A DNA stretch of 64,000 bases from positions 13,080,281-13,144,280 of the forward strand of contig CM065693.1 in NCBI GenBank assembly GCA_017654935.2. Reading direction: 5' to 3'. The translations under genes and the position numbers were made by a program. The notes beneath the pieces were generated by a model, which worked only from the letters and a program-made list of their open reading frames with translations, did not search any database and was not told the origin of the DNA. Of the stretch, positions 1 through 11,039 are shown piece by piece (position 1 is the stretch's first letter; each line of letters starts with the position of its first letter). Origin of the DNA: Phymorhynchus buccinoides (lineage: Eukaryota > Mollusca > Gastropoda > Neogastropoda > Raphitomidae).

Positions 1-1716
1 AGAAGGAGGAGAAGAAGAAGAAGAGGCAGAAGGAGGAAGAAGGAGGAGGAGGAGGAGGAGGAGAAGGAGGAGAAGGAGAAGTAGGAGAGGAGGAGAAGGA
101 GGAAGAAGGAGAAGAGAAGAAGAAGAAGTAGAAGAAGAAGAAGAAGAAGAAGAAGGAGGAAGAAAGAAGAAGAAGAAGAAGGAGAAGGAGGAGAAGGAGA
201 AGAAGGAGAGGAAGGAGGAGAAGAAGAAGAAGAATGAGAAGAAGGAGGAGAAGGAGGAGAAGGAGAAGGAGGAGAAGAAGTAGAAGAAGGAGAAGGAGGA
301 AGAAGAAGAAGAAGAAGGAGAAGGAGAAGAAAGAAGAAGAAGAAGGAGGAGAAGGAGAAGAAGGAGAAGAAGGAGGAGGAGGAGAAGGAGGAGAAAGGAG
401 GAGAAGGAGAAGAAAGAGAGAAGGAGGAGAAGAGAGAAGGAGAAGAAGGAGAAAAAGAGAAGAGAGAAGAAGAAGAAGAAGAAGAGAAGAAGAAGAAGAA
501 GAAGAAGAAGAAGAAGAAGACGAAGAAGAAGAAGAGAGAAGAAAGAAGAAGAAGAAGAAGAAAGAAGAAGAAGAGAAGGAAGAAGAAGAAGAAGGAGAGG
601 AGGAGAAGGAGGAGAAGGAGGAAGGAGGGAGAAGAAGAAGGAGAAGAAACAGAAGGAGACGGAGAAGAAGGAGGAGAAGAAGAAGAAGAAGAAGAAGAGG
701 AGAAGGAGGAGGAGAAGGAGAAGAAGGAGGAGAAGGAGAGAAGAAGGAGGAGAAGGAGGAGGAGTAGGAGGAGAAGGAGGAGAAGGAGAAGAAGGAGGAG
801 AAGGAGGAGAAGGAGAAGAAGGAGGAGAAGGAGAAGAAAGGAGAAGAAGGAGGAGAAGGAGGAGAAGGAGGATAAGGAGAAGAAGGAGGAGAAGGAGGAG
901 AAGGAGGAGAAGGAGGAGAGAAGGAGAAGAAGGAGGAGAAGGAGGAGGAGAGAGAGATAGGAGGAGGAGAAGGAGAATAAGGAGAGAGAAGAGTAGAGAG
1001 GAGAAGGAAGAGAAGAAGAAGAAGAAGAAGTAGAAGGAGAAGAAGGAGAAGAAGGAGGAGAAGGACGAAGAAGGAGAAGAAGGAGGAGAAGGAGGAAGAA
1101 GAAGAAGGAGAAGAAGTGAGGAGAAGGAGGAGAAGGAGAAGAAGATGAGAAGAGGAGGATGAGAAAGAAGAAGAAGAGAAGAGAAGGAGGAGAAGGAGAA
1201 GAAGAGAAGGAAAGAAGGAGAAGAAAGAAGGAGAAGAAGGAGGAGAAGGAGGAGGAAGGAGAAGAAGAAGGAGGAGAAGGAGAAGAAGGAGGAGGAGGAG
1301 GAGGAGAGAGAGGGGAGAGAAGGACAGAAGAGAGAGAAGAGAGACAGAAGAGGAGAAGAAAGAGAGAGAAAGAGAAAGAAGAGATGAAGGAGGAGAAGGA
1401 GAAGAGGAGGAGAAGAAGGAGGAAGAGAGGAGAAGAGAAGGAGAAAGAAGGAGAAGAAGGAGAAGATGAATAAGAAGGAGGAGGAGGAGAAGAAGGAGAA
1501 GAAGGAGAAGAAGGAGGAGAAAGGAGAAGAAGGAGGAAGAAGGAAGAAGATGGAGAAGAAGGAGGAGAAGGAGAAGGAGGAGAAGGAGAAGAAGGAGAAG
1601 GAGGAGAAGGAGGAGAAGAAGAGAACAAAAAGAAAAAAAAAAGAAGAGAAGAAGAAAAAAGAAGAAGAACAAGAACAAGAAAAGAACAAGAAGAACAAGA
1701 ACAAGAGAGGGAAAAA
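1..1716. repeat. Kilobase-scale GAA/GGA polypurine tract
   Basis: The top strand is almost pure A and G for about 1.7 kb, mainly GAA, GGA and GAAGGAGGAGAAGGAG-type blocks, with only sporadic T or C. Long open frames of Arg, Lys, Glu and Gly result from the triplet composition and are not genes. Mirror-symmetric polypurine tracts of this kind are known to favour intramolecular triplex (H-DNA). The mirror tract is 13290-15505. Confidence 0.95.
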
Positions 1717-2060
1717 ATAAGAAAGACGAGAAATATTCAAAGTGCACACTTTTCTGTCTGAGCGATCGAAGAAGAAGAGAAGAAGAAAGAAGAAGAAGAA
1801 GAAGAAGAAGAAGAAGAAGAAGAAGAAGAAGAAGAAGAAGAAGAAAGAAGAAGAAGAAGAAGAAGAAGAAGAAGAAGAAGAAGAAGAAAGAAGGAGAAGA
1901 AGAAAAAGAAGAAAGAAGAAGAAGAAGAATGAAGAAGAAGAAGAAGAAGAAGAAAAAGAAGAAGAAGAAGAAGAAGAAGAGAAGGAAGAGCAGAAGAAGA
2001 GCACAAGGATGAGAGAGAGGGGACAAAAATAAGAAAGACGAGAAATATTCAAAGTGCAAA
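1717..2060. repeat. Secondary GAA tract bounded by a direct repeat and a repeat-head motif
   Basis: A second GAA block (about 1768-2000) lies between two direct copies of a segment of about 32 bp at about 1715-1746 and 2029-2060, both reading AGAAAGACGAGAAATATTCA then AAGTGCA. Next to the first copy is CTGTCTGAGCGATCG (about 1753-1767). This is the reverse complement of the head motif that caps the fold-back elements at 56997 and 59612. The tract therefore appears to have expanded from, or next to, a mobile-element end. Confidence 0.8.
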
Positions 2061-2431
2061 CGTTTCTTCTCCATAATCATCTCGATGTTTTTCTTTCCCT
2101 CGCTCCTCCCTTCCACCCCTACCCCCCTCATGCAACCCCTCCTCTCCCTTCTCGTTCCGCGTTAGCTTCACCCTCCGTGTCATTCTCCTTTCCCCACCCG
2201 TCTCTTCCCCCACCCGTCCCAGAGAAGTACGTTTGGCTTTCAGATCCCATCTCTTTTCCCAGCTCACTCCGTGTCCTCAGATTTAATAGAATTTCTGTTC
2301 AATGAGAAAAGTTGACATGCCCAAGTCAAGGTGGGAAGAAAACCAAAACAAGAAACCGAATCATCGACGTCAGGGGTTATCTCACTGTTTACACACGCAT
2401 ACAACGAGCCCAAAACTGGCATTCATATGTA
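2061..2431. other. No gene seen; pyrimidine-rich single-copy-like stretch
   Basis: C/T-rich sequence with several short open frames on both strands that mirror those of 12700-12970. No splice-flanked coding exon, RNA gene or clear repeat border is visible. Confidence 0.5.
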
Positions 2432-2768
2432 TTCTTCTTCTTCTGCGTTCCCAGACCATATGGCCATAATGGGTAAAGTACATATATGTGTGTCCGGTTT
2501 TCAGTTTTCACTGTGTCTCCCCGCTGCGTACAGCCAACACATTCCGGTTTCGGAGGAGCTCAAAGAGAGAAACATTATTTAGAAGATTTTTTTTAAGGCA
2601 GGAGAATGGACCAATAAGTCAGAAAGATGGTAGATGACAGAAAGCAAAGGAAAAAAGGCAGAGTCAAAGAGAGTGGGCAGATTAGAGGGAAGTTACAAGC
2701 ACGGAACTTCCAGAAGGTGGGGGAACTATTCTTACGAAAAGCCCCCCCGGTATCCCCACGGAGAGTTT
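2432..2768 (+). mobile_element. Modular SINE-like repeat, head 1 plus body (copy 1)
   Basis: It starts with TCTTCTTCTTCTGCGTTC and the block CATATGGCCATAATGGG (head 1). The body follows, marked by GGCAGGAGAATGGACCA, then AGTCAGAAAGAT, AGAGGGAAGTTACAAGCAC and TTCCAGAAGGTGGGGGAACT, and it ends near GGTATCCCCAC. The same order occurs at 12247-12592 (mirror), 15815-16118 (reversed, eroded), 48226-48455 and 52532-52760. A dispersed short element of about 340 bp without a long ORF suggests a SINE or a non-autonomous DNA element. I see no certain Pol III boxes. Confidence 0.75.
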
Positions 2769-2891
2769 CATGTGTATATTTGTCTCTGTATTATAGGGGC
2801 TAAAACATGCACCCCAAAAATGGATGGAAAGTTCAGTTTAACGTCGCGTATCGGCTTTCGCCATGTACGACGGGCTGAACAAACCAACCAC

Positions 2892-3042
2892 GGCCTGTAT
2901 TCACGTTGATATAGCATGAGACTTAGCATGATGCTAACTTAGAAGCTCTTCCAAAAGTCCTATTAAATCCTATAGGACATTGGAAGAGCTTCTAAGTTAG
3001 CATCATGCTAAGTCTCATGCTATCTCAACGTGAATACAGGCC
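2892..3042. mobile_element. 151-bp fold-back element (copy 1)
   Basis: Nearly the whole element is one hairpin. It starts GGCCTGTATTCACGTTGA and ends with the complement, and the arms also contain AACTTAGAAGCTCTTCCAA and its complement. Further copies are 11967-12117 (mirror) and an independent, longer one at 24289-24464. The terminal symmetry and dispersal fit a non-autonomous MITE. No transposase and no certain target duplication are visible. Confidence 0.85.
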
Positions 3043-3081
3043 CAGGTGTTATAAACAAAAATTTATGTTCCTGAATCACTG

Positions 3082-3102
3082 TCTTAGCCAAAAGGCCGAG
3101 AA
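3082..3102 (-). pseudogene. Fragment of U2 snRNA 5' end
   Basis: On the minus strand this reads TCTCGGCCTTTTGGCTAAGA with one more T before it. This is the very conserved 5' region of U2 spliceosomal RNA that overlaps the stem I and branch-recognition segment. The match stops after about 21 bases; the GUAGUAUCUGUUCUU segment expected next is absent. It is not a functional U2 gene. It is a truncated retrocopy or part of a U2-derived repeat. Confidence 0.75.
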
Positions 3103-4590
3103 CAGAATTGATGACCCCCCAAAATAGTACGCATGCTGTTATATCACAATCGTCAATATTGTTTTTTTCATAACGATGGCATGTATTATTTTTTTGGTCT
3201 ATGCATAAAGAGGCTGAAATATACAAAAATATTAAGCAGGCTGTTCTATCACAAACGTCAATCTTGTTATCATAACGATGGCTTGTAATTGAATAATAAC
3301 ACGTAAATAGCTGAGTTGTGAGGACTGTTTGTGGATTTTGGCAACTGGGCAGATAATTATTATGTACATTAATTTTAAGGTGGCGGGCATAGTTTAAAAC
3401 AAGGTGCCAAAATAGTGACCAATACCAACATTGCCTTAAAACATGTACCAGAATAGTTATAAAGAAGAACTGATACGATGCAAAAGTTTAATATTATTCA
3501 TTTGTATGCCTATATTATGTTGACTTAACAGATCTAACGTGCAAAAACCGAAGGAGAGAGACATGCAAAAAAAATATTATTTTTAAAAGCATTTTATATT
3601 AATATAAATATTAAAGAAATTATAATTACATTAAAACTGAATTCCACTCATGCAAACTACTGTTTCTAAAAATGGTGCATGCGCAAATTTCAAATAAGAC
3701 AAAACATGTTCTGGTTTTAACCATGCCTGCCCATTCAAGGTAATATCAGACGTAGTTACGGTAAATTAATAGACGATTTTCGGAAGAAAAAAAAAACAAC
3801 CTAGGGGAGAGCACATCATGAAAATTAGAGTTGCTTACCTCCATTACTCGGTTAAATACCATAGCAAAAATGCAACAATGGCGTCGAAGCTTGAAAACCG
3901 GGGAAAAATTTGCCGAAAAAAAAAAAAAGTCAGCGACTTGCAAACATTAATTTTTAGAAAAATGCAGGGGTGGCCAGTGGACACAAACTGAATAAAACTT
4001 TCAAAATGTGACATAAAAATAGGAAGAGAACATATTTTCGAAGAATAGAAGAATGGAGAAATAGAGAAGAAAAGAAAGAAAGGAAAGATACATTTGAAGA
4101 AAGAGAAGGAGAAAGCTGAGAATGTGGTAGTGGGAAGAAGGAAGAATTTGAGAAGAAGAAATTAAGGAAAGAGAAATTCCCACAGAAAATGAAAATTAAC
4201 TTCGATGATTGCATTTCTGAATTATATGTGATTTGTGAATGCGTGAAGCAAAAAACAGCGGATGATTTGTGGTTTGAGTCTGGAATATATGTAATTTAAC
4301 GCTTCCCAATATTCTCAGTTATAGTAAAGTTGTAGTGGCTTTAACAAAGTAAATCAAAATCTTGTATAAAATGTTCGAAACAAGAAGTCCCTATGTGCGG
4401 TTTCACAAGAGGGTACGCTTGTAGCTTTAACGCAATTCAGCAAAAATGGTCCTATGCGTGCTTGTGCACTTTTGTGAGCATATTATGAATTAGTGTCTGT
4501 GGTGAATTTTCCTAGTGGGGGCTCGAGGTGTCTATAGCGGCGAATCTATTAGTTGAATCCTAGAATTTCAGAGACTTTGCGATTTCCTCA
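3103..4590. other. No gene seen; AT-rich stretch of palindrome arm 1
   Basis: AT-rich sequence with short homopolymers and no credible exon. The block 3600-4000 is almost identical to the reverse complement of 11040-11400. The match weakens from about 4200 inwards. Confidence 0.6.
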
Positions 4591-5890
4591 TTTGGAGCTA
4601 TCGTCTATGATGTGGGTGTCTATGATAGTCTTAGTGTCGCGGTTCCATCTGCCGAAGAGGTTCAACCGAGGCGTGGTTACTGCTCACAGCTATATGTCTT
4701 AATAAAAAAAAGCGTGACTTTTCTGTTTTCGTACTGCCTCCGGGCATTTAAGCAACAACATTGTTCCCAGAAGTCTTTTAAACACTTACTAACGACGCTC
4801 AAAGTTTAACTGTTCCAGACCGAGAGGAGGTAAAACACAATGTTGTCATGCCCTTTTCTTCACGAGACCGTGACTTTCATGTCATGTTTCAACATGTCAC
4901 ATGAAAGTGTAGTATGGTTTAGCACGAGAGCCAGTATTCTTTAGCGTATGTGTATAACTTGTTACACCAAATTACACAAACCGAGTGTTTTTGAGAGCTC
5001 TTCTTATTTTTTCATCATGTTAGTTGCATAATATATAATGTAAACGTAATTTTCTGCACACAAATAGACGTGGAATGAATGAAAGTTTGTTCAAACTGCG
5101 AGAGGATGACTTATTTCCCTTTTGATACAACTCTTTTTCTTCTCTCTCCCGAAGAGAACAGTTAAGCTTTTATGGTTATCTGAACCTAGAGTAACATTCT
5201 TGGTGTTCTTAGACCCTTTTGGTGTAACAGTTATTCGCGCGAATAGCGACATCTAGTGAAACTATACCCAAGTTTCACTTTTCTTTTTACTAAACTAAAT
5301 CTCTGTGGAAATAAACACAGAGTCCTACTTAACTAATTCGCATCGCAATGAGTTTTTTTTTTAAACTCACAAATCACTCCATCCATACACACAAACAAAA
5401 CAGACATAACAAAAGCAGAAATTAAGGAAGATTACGGGGTTTTTACTTCAGGTTTTAGACATTGGGAAGTGGTAGATCAGCCTTTTTTTATATATAGACT
5501 TTATATATAGAAAAACTCTCTACACCGATTGGTTCCTCCACAACCACTACAAAAGCAAAGTCACAGGCAAAATTGTGGTCTAAGGGAGCGAAGCGGGTTT
5601 AGAAGTGACCAAAGTGTGGTGTGCCCACATATTTACTTCCCTTCAAAAAAATTCACCAAATTGACAGCGCTATATTAATTTAATTCCGGCCTATTATGAG
5701 TGGAACGACTTGAAATGAGTTTTAAGGTTCCGAGTCACATAAAATAATGCTAATGCAATCGATGAATTATCCAACTGTGACATTTGTGAGGCAAGATTGT
5801 CGTGAAATACTATGCTACAATGGAATCTGGTAAATCCCTACGCGTTTTTCGTTCACTTTTATGTGGTAGTCCAAAATCCACGATCTCATG
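4591..5890. other. No gene seen; degraded family A remnant and unique AT-rich sequence
   Basis: Around 4600-4760 a strongly altered version of dispersed family A can be made out by comparison with the mirror copy at 10255-10450: GAGGTTCAACCGAGGCGTGG against its better-preserved complement. The rest is AT-rich. It includes the 12-bp palindrome ATTCGCGCGAAT near 5233, which is conserved in the mirror at about 9812. Confidence 0.45.
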
Positions 5891-5892
5891 AA

Positions 5893-6106
5893 ATAGGTAG
5901 ACGGGGTAAAGAAGCCCATGTCGGGTAAGACGCCCTGCCCAATTATCTCATGAAATGAAGCACATTTCAGTCAAATTTTGCCCATGAAACGAATGCTAAA
6001 CATTACACTCGTCTCATGGGTAATGTGCTGAGATTTGCTTCTTTTCATGAGTCATTGGCATGGGCTTCTTACCGCCCATGTCCTTCTTACCCCGTGTTCA
6101 CCTCTC
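5893..6106. mobile_element. MITE family B, GACGGGGTAA-type terminal repeats (copy 1)
   Basis: The left end has AGACGGGGTAAAGAAGCCCA and the right end TCTTACCCCGTGTTCACC. In between are TTATCTCATGAAATGAAG and internal inverted blocks. The same ends and core appear at 33219-33366 and 38464-38608, independent of the palindrome, and in mirror form at about 8880-9120. The family is non-autonomous, 145-210 bp, and has no ORF. Confidence 0.7.
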
Positions 6107-6339
6107 TGTATTTCTAGTCGTGAACTTCCTACATTGGGGTCTACATGAAACATAAAGTGTAAGTAACTATAGGGTTTCATCAGAGTCCATTTAGTATAGA
6201 CATAGTATTTCATCAGCCATGGCCTCACCGTTGTTGCGTCCGTACGACCAATGAAAGATTTGAAGTGTGGTCGCATTTATATATATTGGCAAACTTTTAT
6301 CACGTTAATTACTTGAGAATAGCATGACCCCTATGACCG

Positions 6340-6850
6340 TTAAAAACACACAAACACTCAATTAGAGGCTGGTAGATGTAGGTCCCTTTTGTTAGAAACA
6401 CAACAGAATAAATGATGCAGGACCAGTACAACACACACAAAACTCATTAGAGGCTGGTTGATGTAGGTCCCTTTTGTTAGAAACAAAAAAGAATAAATGA
6501 CTGCTTGGACCAGTTAAAACACAACAAACCCTCAATTAGAGGCTGTTGATTTAGGGTCCCTTTTGTTAGAAACAACACAGATAAATGAATGCTAGGACCA
6601 GTTAAACACACACAAAACATCAATTATAGCTGGTAGATTTAGGTCCCTTTTGTTAGAACAAAACCAGATAATGACCTCTAGACCGAGTTAAAACACAACA
6701 AAACACTCATTAGAGCTGGTTGATGTAGGTCCCTTGTTTAGAAACACAACAGAATAAATGACTTCTAGGACCAGTAAAACAACCACACAAAACACTCAAT
6801 TATAGGCTGGTAGAATGTAGGTCCCTTTTTGTTAGAAAACAAAACAAACG
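6340..6850. repeat. Tandem ~86-bp repeat, about six noisy copies
   Basis: Each unit contains AGGCTGGTAGATGTAGGTCC, CTTTTGTTAGAAAC and a GGACCAGTTAAAACACA-like segment. Units start about every 86 bp near 6370, 6455, 6545, 6630, 6715 and 6805. Adjacent units differ mainly by one-base insertions or deletions, typical of uncorrected long-read sequence. An inverted single unit follows at about 7050-7100. Confidence 0.75.
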
Positions 6851-7478
6851 TTTTCTGCCCATAAGCATGTGACGACACGAAGGTAGAAAAATAGAAAGGA
6901 AAACTGAGTAGAAATAACATAAAACTGATTATATGAATTGTATCAGTCTTTTTTATGTGTATTTTCTACTGTTTTCCTTTTCTTTTTTGCTATCCTTCTC
7001 GTCTTCACCACACTGAAGAGGGCCTATGGGCCAGAAACGTTTGTTTTTTTTGTTACTAATAAAAGGGACCTAATCTATCCACCTCTAATTGAGTGTTTGT
7101 TGTGTTTTTCTCACATTAGCTAGCGTGTTTGCTGTGTGAAAGCAGGATTAAAATGAGTTGAATAGGTAATGTCATATTGAATGATTCCAGTCTATGTTCT
7201 ATGTATTTTGTGCTGATGCTTGTTGTCTGCACGGCCTTATGTAAATGATTTGTGTTGTTGTTTTTTTGGTGGTGTGTGGTGTGTGGTCGTGTGGGGATGG
7301 GGGAGGCTGCGCACACAGCCGTATTTCTGTGTCAAGAAATATTAGTTTTGATGTCAATTATTGTCTTCAATGACACATTAATGTAAGTAATTTGTTGAAC
7401 CCTTGTTTGTCAGCGGTGTGAAATATATTTAATTTGCTATATTTGATGTTTTATATAATATGTTTTTATGGCCTACGG
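6851..7478. repeat. Secondary hairpin near 6936, then inner end of the left arm
   Basis: Sequence on the two sides of about 6936 is self-complementary: GCCCATAAGCATGTGACGAC against the later GAGGGCCTATGGGCCAGAAA, and AGAAAAATAGAAAGGAAAAC against GTTTTCCTTTTC. The left arm of palindrome 1 thus contains its own smaller palindrome, repeated in mirror near 8045. No gene is visible. Confidence 0.6.
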
Positions 7479-7514
7479 ATGACTGTATTGAGAAACTATG
7501 CCAACGACAGTACC
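7479..7514. other. Spacer at the centre of palindrome 1
   Basis: About 36 bp (TGACTGTATTGAGAAACTAT onward) that do not pair across the axis and lie between imperfectly complementary arm ends. Confidence 0.6.
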
Positions 7515-7879
7515 ATCCTAGGCATAAACACATATTATATAACATCATTAGCAATTAATTATCTTTCACACGCTGACAAACAAGGGTCAACACATTACAC
7601 ATTAATGTGTCATTTGAAGAAATAATTAGACATCAAACCTAATAATTTTCTTGACACAGAAATACGCTGTGCGCACCTCCCCCTCCCCACACGCACCACC
7701 ATCACCACACCACCACCAAAAAACAACAACACAATACATCTACATAAGCCGTGCAGACAAACAAGCATCACACAATAATACATGAACATAGACTGGGAAT
7801 CATTCATATGACATTACCTATTCAACTCCTTTTAATCCTGCTTTCACACAGCACACAACGATAGCTAATGTGAGAAAAA

Positions 7880-8660
7880 ACACACATACAAACACTCATT
7901 AGAGCTGGTAGATTTAGGTCCCTTTTATTAGTAACAAAACAAACGTTTCTGGCCATAAGCCGTCTTCAGTGTGGTTGACGACGAGAGGTAGCAAAAAAAG
8001 GAAGGAAAACAGTGAAGAATAAATAAAAAAGACTGAATCAATTCATTTAATCAGTTTTAATGTTATTTCTACCAGTTTTCTTTCTATTTTCTACTTCTTG
8101 TCGTCACATACTTATGGCCAGAAACGTTTGTTTTTGTTTCTAACAAAGGGCCTACACTACCAGCCTCTAATATGAGTGTTTTGTGTGTGTTAACTGGTCC
8201 TAGCAACGTTTGTTTTGTTTCTAACAAAAGGGACCTACATCTACCAGCCTCTAATTGATTGTTTTGTTTGTGTTTAACTGGTCCCTAGAGGTCATTTATT
8301 CTGTTTGTTTCTAACAAAAGGGACCTACATCTACCAGCCTATAATTTGAGTGTTTTGTGTGTGTTTTAACTGTCCCTAGCAGTCCTTTATTCTGTGTTTT
8401 TTCTAACAAAAGGGGACCTAAATCAACCAGCCTCTAATTGATTGTTTGTGTGTTTAACTGGTCCAAGCATTCATTTATTCTGTTTTTTTTTCTAACAAAG
8501 GGACCTACATCAACCAGCCTCTAATTGAGTGGTTTGTGTGTGTTTTAACTGGTCCTAGCAGTCATTTATTCTGTTTTTGTTTCTAACAAAGGACCTACTC
8601 CGACCAGCCTCTTAATTTAGTGTTTTGTGTTTGTTTAACTGGTCCTAGTGGTCATTGATA
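7880..8660. repeat. Mirror array of the ~86-bp tandem repeat
   Basis: The complement of the 6340-6850 units (AAAAGGGACCTACATC, ACCAGCCTCTAATT, TTAACTGGTCC) occurs about seven times, again with frequent one-base indels. A short hairpin centre lies near 8045. There are no coding features. Confidence 0.72.
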
Positions 8661-8879
8661 TTCTCAAGTATTAACGTGATAAAAGTTTGCCCATATAAAT
8701 GCCGACCCACACTTCCAAATCTTTCAATTTTGGTCGTACGACTAACCAACTGTGAGGCATGCTGCTGATGAAATACTACTGTCTATACTAAATGACTCTG
8801 ATGAAACCCTACTAGTTACTTCCACTTTATGTTCATGTAGACCCCAATGTAGGAAGTTCACGACATAGAAATACAGATA

Positions 8880-9120
8880 GGTTGTGAAACAGGCTGTTTA
8901 AGAAGCCCCCAGAGGACGGTACAAGAAGCCCCATGCAATTATTCATAGAAAGGCCCAAGCAAATTTCAGTCACATTTTGCCCATTGAGACGAGTGTTAAT
9001 GTTTAGCATTCGTCTCATGGGAAAATTTGACTGAAATTTTTCTTCATTTCATGAGATAAGTCGGCATATGCGGAGGATCCTAAACCCGCCCACGTTTGGC
9101 TTTTTACCCCGTCTTACCCT
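8880..9120. mobile_element. MITE family B, mirror copy, degraded
   Basis: The TTCGTCTCATGGG core, TTCATTTCATGAGATAA and a final TTTTTACCCCGTCTTACCC correspond to the copy at 5893-6106. The left terminus is badly altered compared with the other arm. Confidence 0.6.
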
Positions 9121-10254
9121 ATTTCATGAGATTCGTGTATTTGGGACTACCACATAAAAGTGAACGAAACGAGTAGGATTTTACCAGATTCATGTAGGCA
9201 CTAGTATTTCACGACAATCTTGCCACAAATGTCACAGTTGGATAATTCATACGATTGCAGTTGCAGTTGTGACTCGGACCCTTAAAATTCATTCAAGTCG
9301 TTCCACCCATATATGGCGCCTATGGCCGGAATTAATATAGACGCTGTCAATTTGGTGAATTTGTTTGAAGGGAAGTACAAATATGTGCAGCACACCACAC
9401 TTTGGTCACTTCTAAAACTTGGTTCGCTCCCTGTTTTTAGACCACTGCACTTTTGCCTCTTATAGCTTTGCCTTTGTAGTGGTTTGAAGTGGGGGAAACG
9501 ATTTGCTGTAGGGAGTGTTTTCTATATAAAGTCTCTATATAAAAAAAGTCTGATCTACCACTTCCCTATGTCTAAACCTGAAGTAAAAAAACCTGTAATC
9601 TTCTTTCATTTACTCTTTTTTGTGTATGTCAAATGTCTGTTTTGTTTGTGTGTATGGCTGGAGTGATGGAGTGATTTGTGAGTTTTAAAAAAAAAAAACT
9701 TCATTGTGCGATTGCGAATGAGTTAAGTAGCGACTCTTTGTTTATTTCCCAGAGATTTAGTTTAGTAAAAAGAAAAGTGAAACTTGGGGTATAGTTTCAC
9801 TAGATGTCGCTATTCGCGCGAATAACTGTTACGCCAAAAAAGGGTCTAAGAAACACCAATAATGTTATCTAGGTTCAGATAACCATAAAAGCTTACTTTT
9901 CACTTTCGGGAGAGAGAAAAGAGTTGCTATCAAAAGGGAAATAAGTCATACCTCTCTGACAGTTTTTGTACAAACTTTCCATTCATTCACGTCTATTTGT
10001 GTGCAGAAAATTAAGTTTACATTATATATTATGCCACCTAACATGATGAAAAAAATAAGAAAGAGCTCTCAAAAACACTCTATGTGTTTGTTTAATTTGC
10101 TAAAATCATCCCGTATATTTTCACGATAGAGTAAAGAATACTTGTCTGTGTCAAAAGTGTTGACTTTGGGTGACATTTTGAAACAAAAAAGAAAGTCACG
10201 TTCTCGCGAGACGAATGAATGAAAAATAGTGTGTTTTACGTCTTGTGATTGTTC
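9121..10254. other. No gene seen; inner right arm
   Basis: AT-rich and noisy relative to its mirror 4800-5890. Short open frames have no splice context. Confidence 0.55.
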
Positions 10255-10450
10255 TACTCAAGCTCGGTCTGGAACAGACACATATGGGACATTTGTAGAT
10301 ACAAAGATGGTGGGAACTAATACTGGAGGGCAATACTGGCCCGGAGGCAGTTGGTGCAACTCCAGTAAAGCCCCGATGTTTTTTTAACAATACAGATAGG
10401 TTTAGCAGTAACCACTCCTCGGTTATACCTCATCGGCTATGGTACCGCCA
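10255..10450 (+). mobile_element. Dispersed repeat family A (copy 1)
   Basis: Marked by GACACATATGGGACATTTGT, ACAAAGATGGTGGGAAC, GCAACTCCAGTAAAG and ATACAGATAGGTTTAGCAG, ending with a CTCATCGGCTATGG-like block. Sister copies are 30393-30515, 33685-33905, 38935-39145 and, reversed, 42293-42440. Length is about 200 bp with no ORF, so it is likely a SINE or the 3' end of a LINE. Confidence 0.75.
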
Positions 10451-10821
10451 CAATATATATCATAGAGACCCCCAAAACGCAGGAAATAGAAAAAAAATGT
10501 GTGTACCCATGATTCAACTAATAGTTCGCCGCTATCTACCACTTGAGCATGAGCGCTGACATTCTGCGAACTATCGGCAAACGAATGCGTTTCTTAGGAC
10601 GGTTTTTGCCGATTTGCGCGAACTGCTATGAGCGTTCCCTCTTGTGAAACGGCCCCCCAATGGACTTATTTTCCGAACAAATAATACAATATTTTGTCTT
10701 CATTTTTTAGTTTAAAGAAAGTAAGATTATTGGTGATTGTTAAATTAATTAATCCCAGACTGAAACCACGAACATCCGCTTGCGCTGCCACGCAAATAGA
10801 TAGGAATTGTTCAGAAATAAT

Positions 10822-10912
10822 TAAGGGGAGTAATTTTCATGGTGTGTAGGAGTGATCTTGCCTAATTCAATCGGTCAAACAGGGGAAGTCACACTACCAT
10901 CATCAGCTCTCG
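10822..10912 (+). repeat. Dispersed repeat family E (copy 1)
   Basis: TAAGGGGAGTAATTTTCATG, a GTGATC block and AATCGGTCAAACA are shared with 52358-52450. Too short to classify. Confidence 0.6.
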
Positions 10913-11039
10913 TAGCTATATCGACTCGTGTGTTTGAGCAGACATACGGCACTTCAGAACACCGTGCGTCATTCTAAAAAAAATATGTCGTTTATATTTT
11001 TATGTCACATTTTGAAAGTTTTTTCAGTTTGTGGCCACT

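Larger units (their letters stand above)
1..7478. repeat. Left arm of giant inverted duplication 1
   Basis: This arm is the reverse complement of 7515-15025. Matching landmarks have nearly constant coordinate sums: the U2-like fragment (3082-3102 and 11907-11927), the 151-bp fold-back element (2892-3042 and 11967-12117) and the purine-tract border motif (about 1749-1767 and 13259-13277). Between about 2000 and 4200 the match is close to identical. From about 4200 inwards single-base indels accumulate, and beyond 6300 almost every line differs. The arm probably continues left of base 1, because the right-arm pyrimidine tract is about 475 bp longer than the visible left tract. Confidence 0.93.

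Noticed and set aside
234..1720. Arg/Lys/Glu/Gly open frames in the purine tract
   Set aside because: They are produced by GAA/GGA triplet composition, have no start context and mirror Leu/Phe/Ser frames in the complementary tract.
5220..5245. ATTCGCGCGAAT palindrome as a regulatory site
   Set aside because: A single short palindrome, conserved only by the arm duplication.
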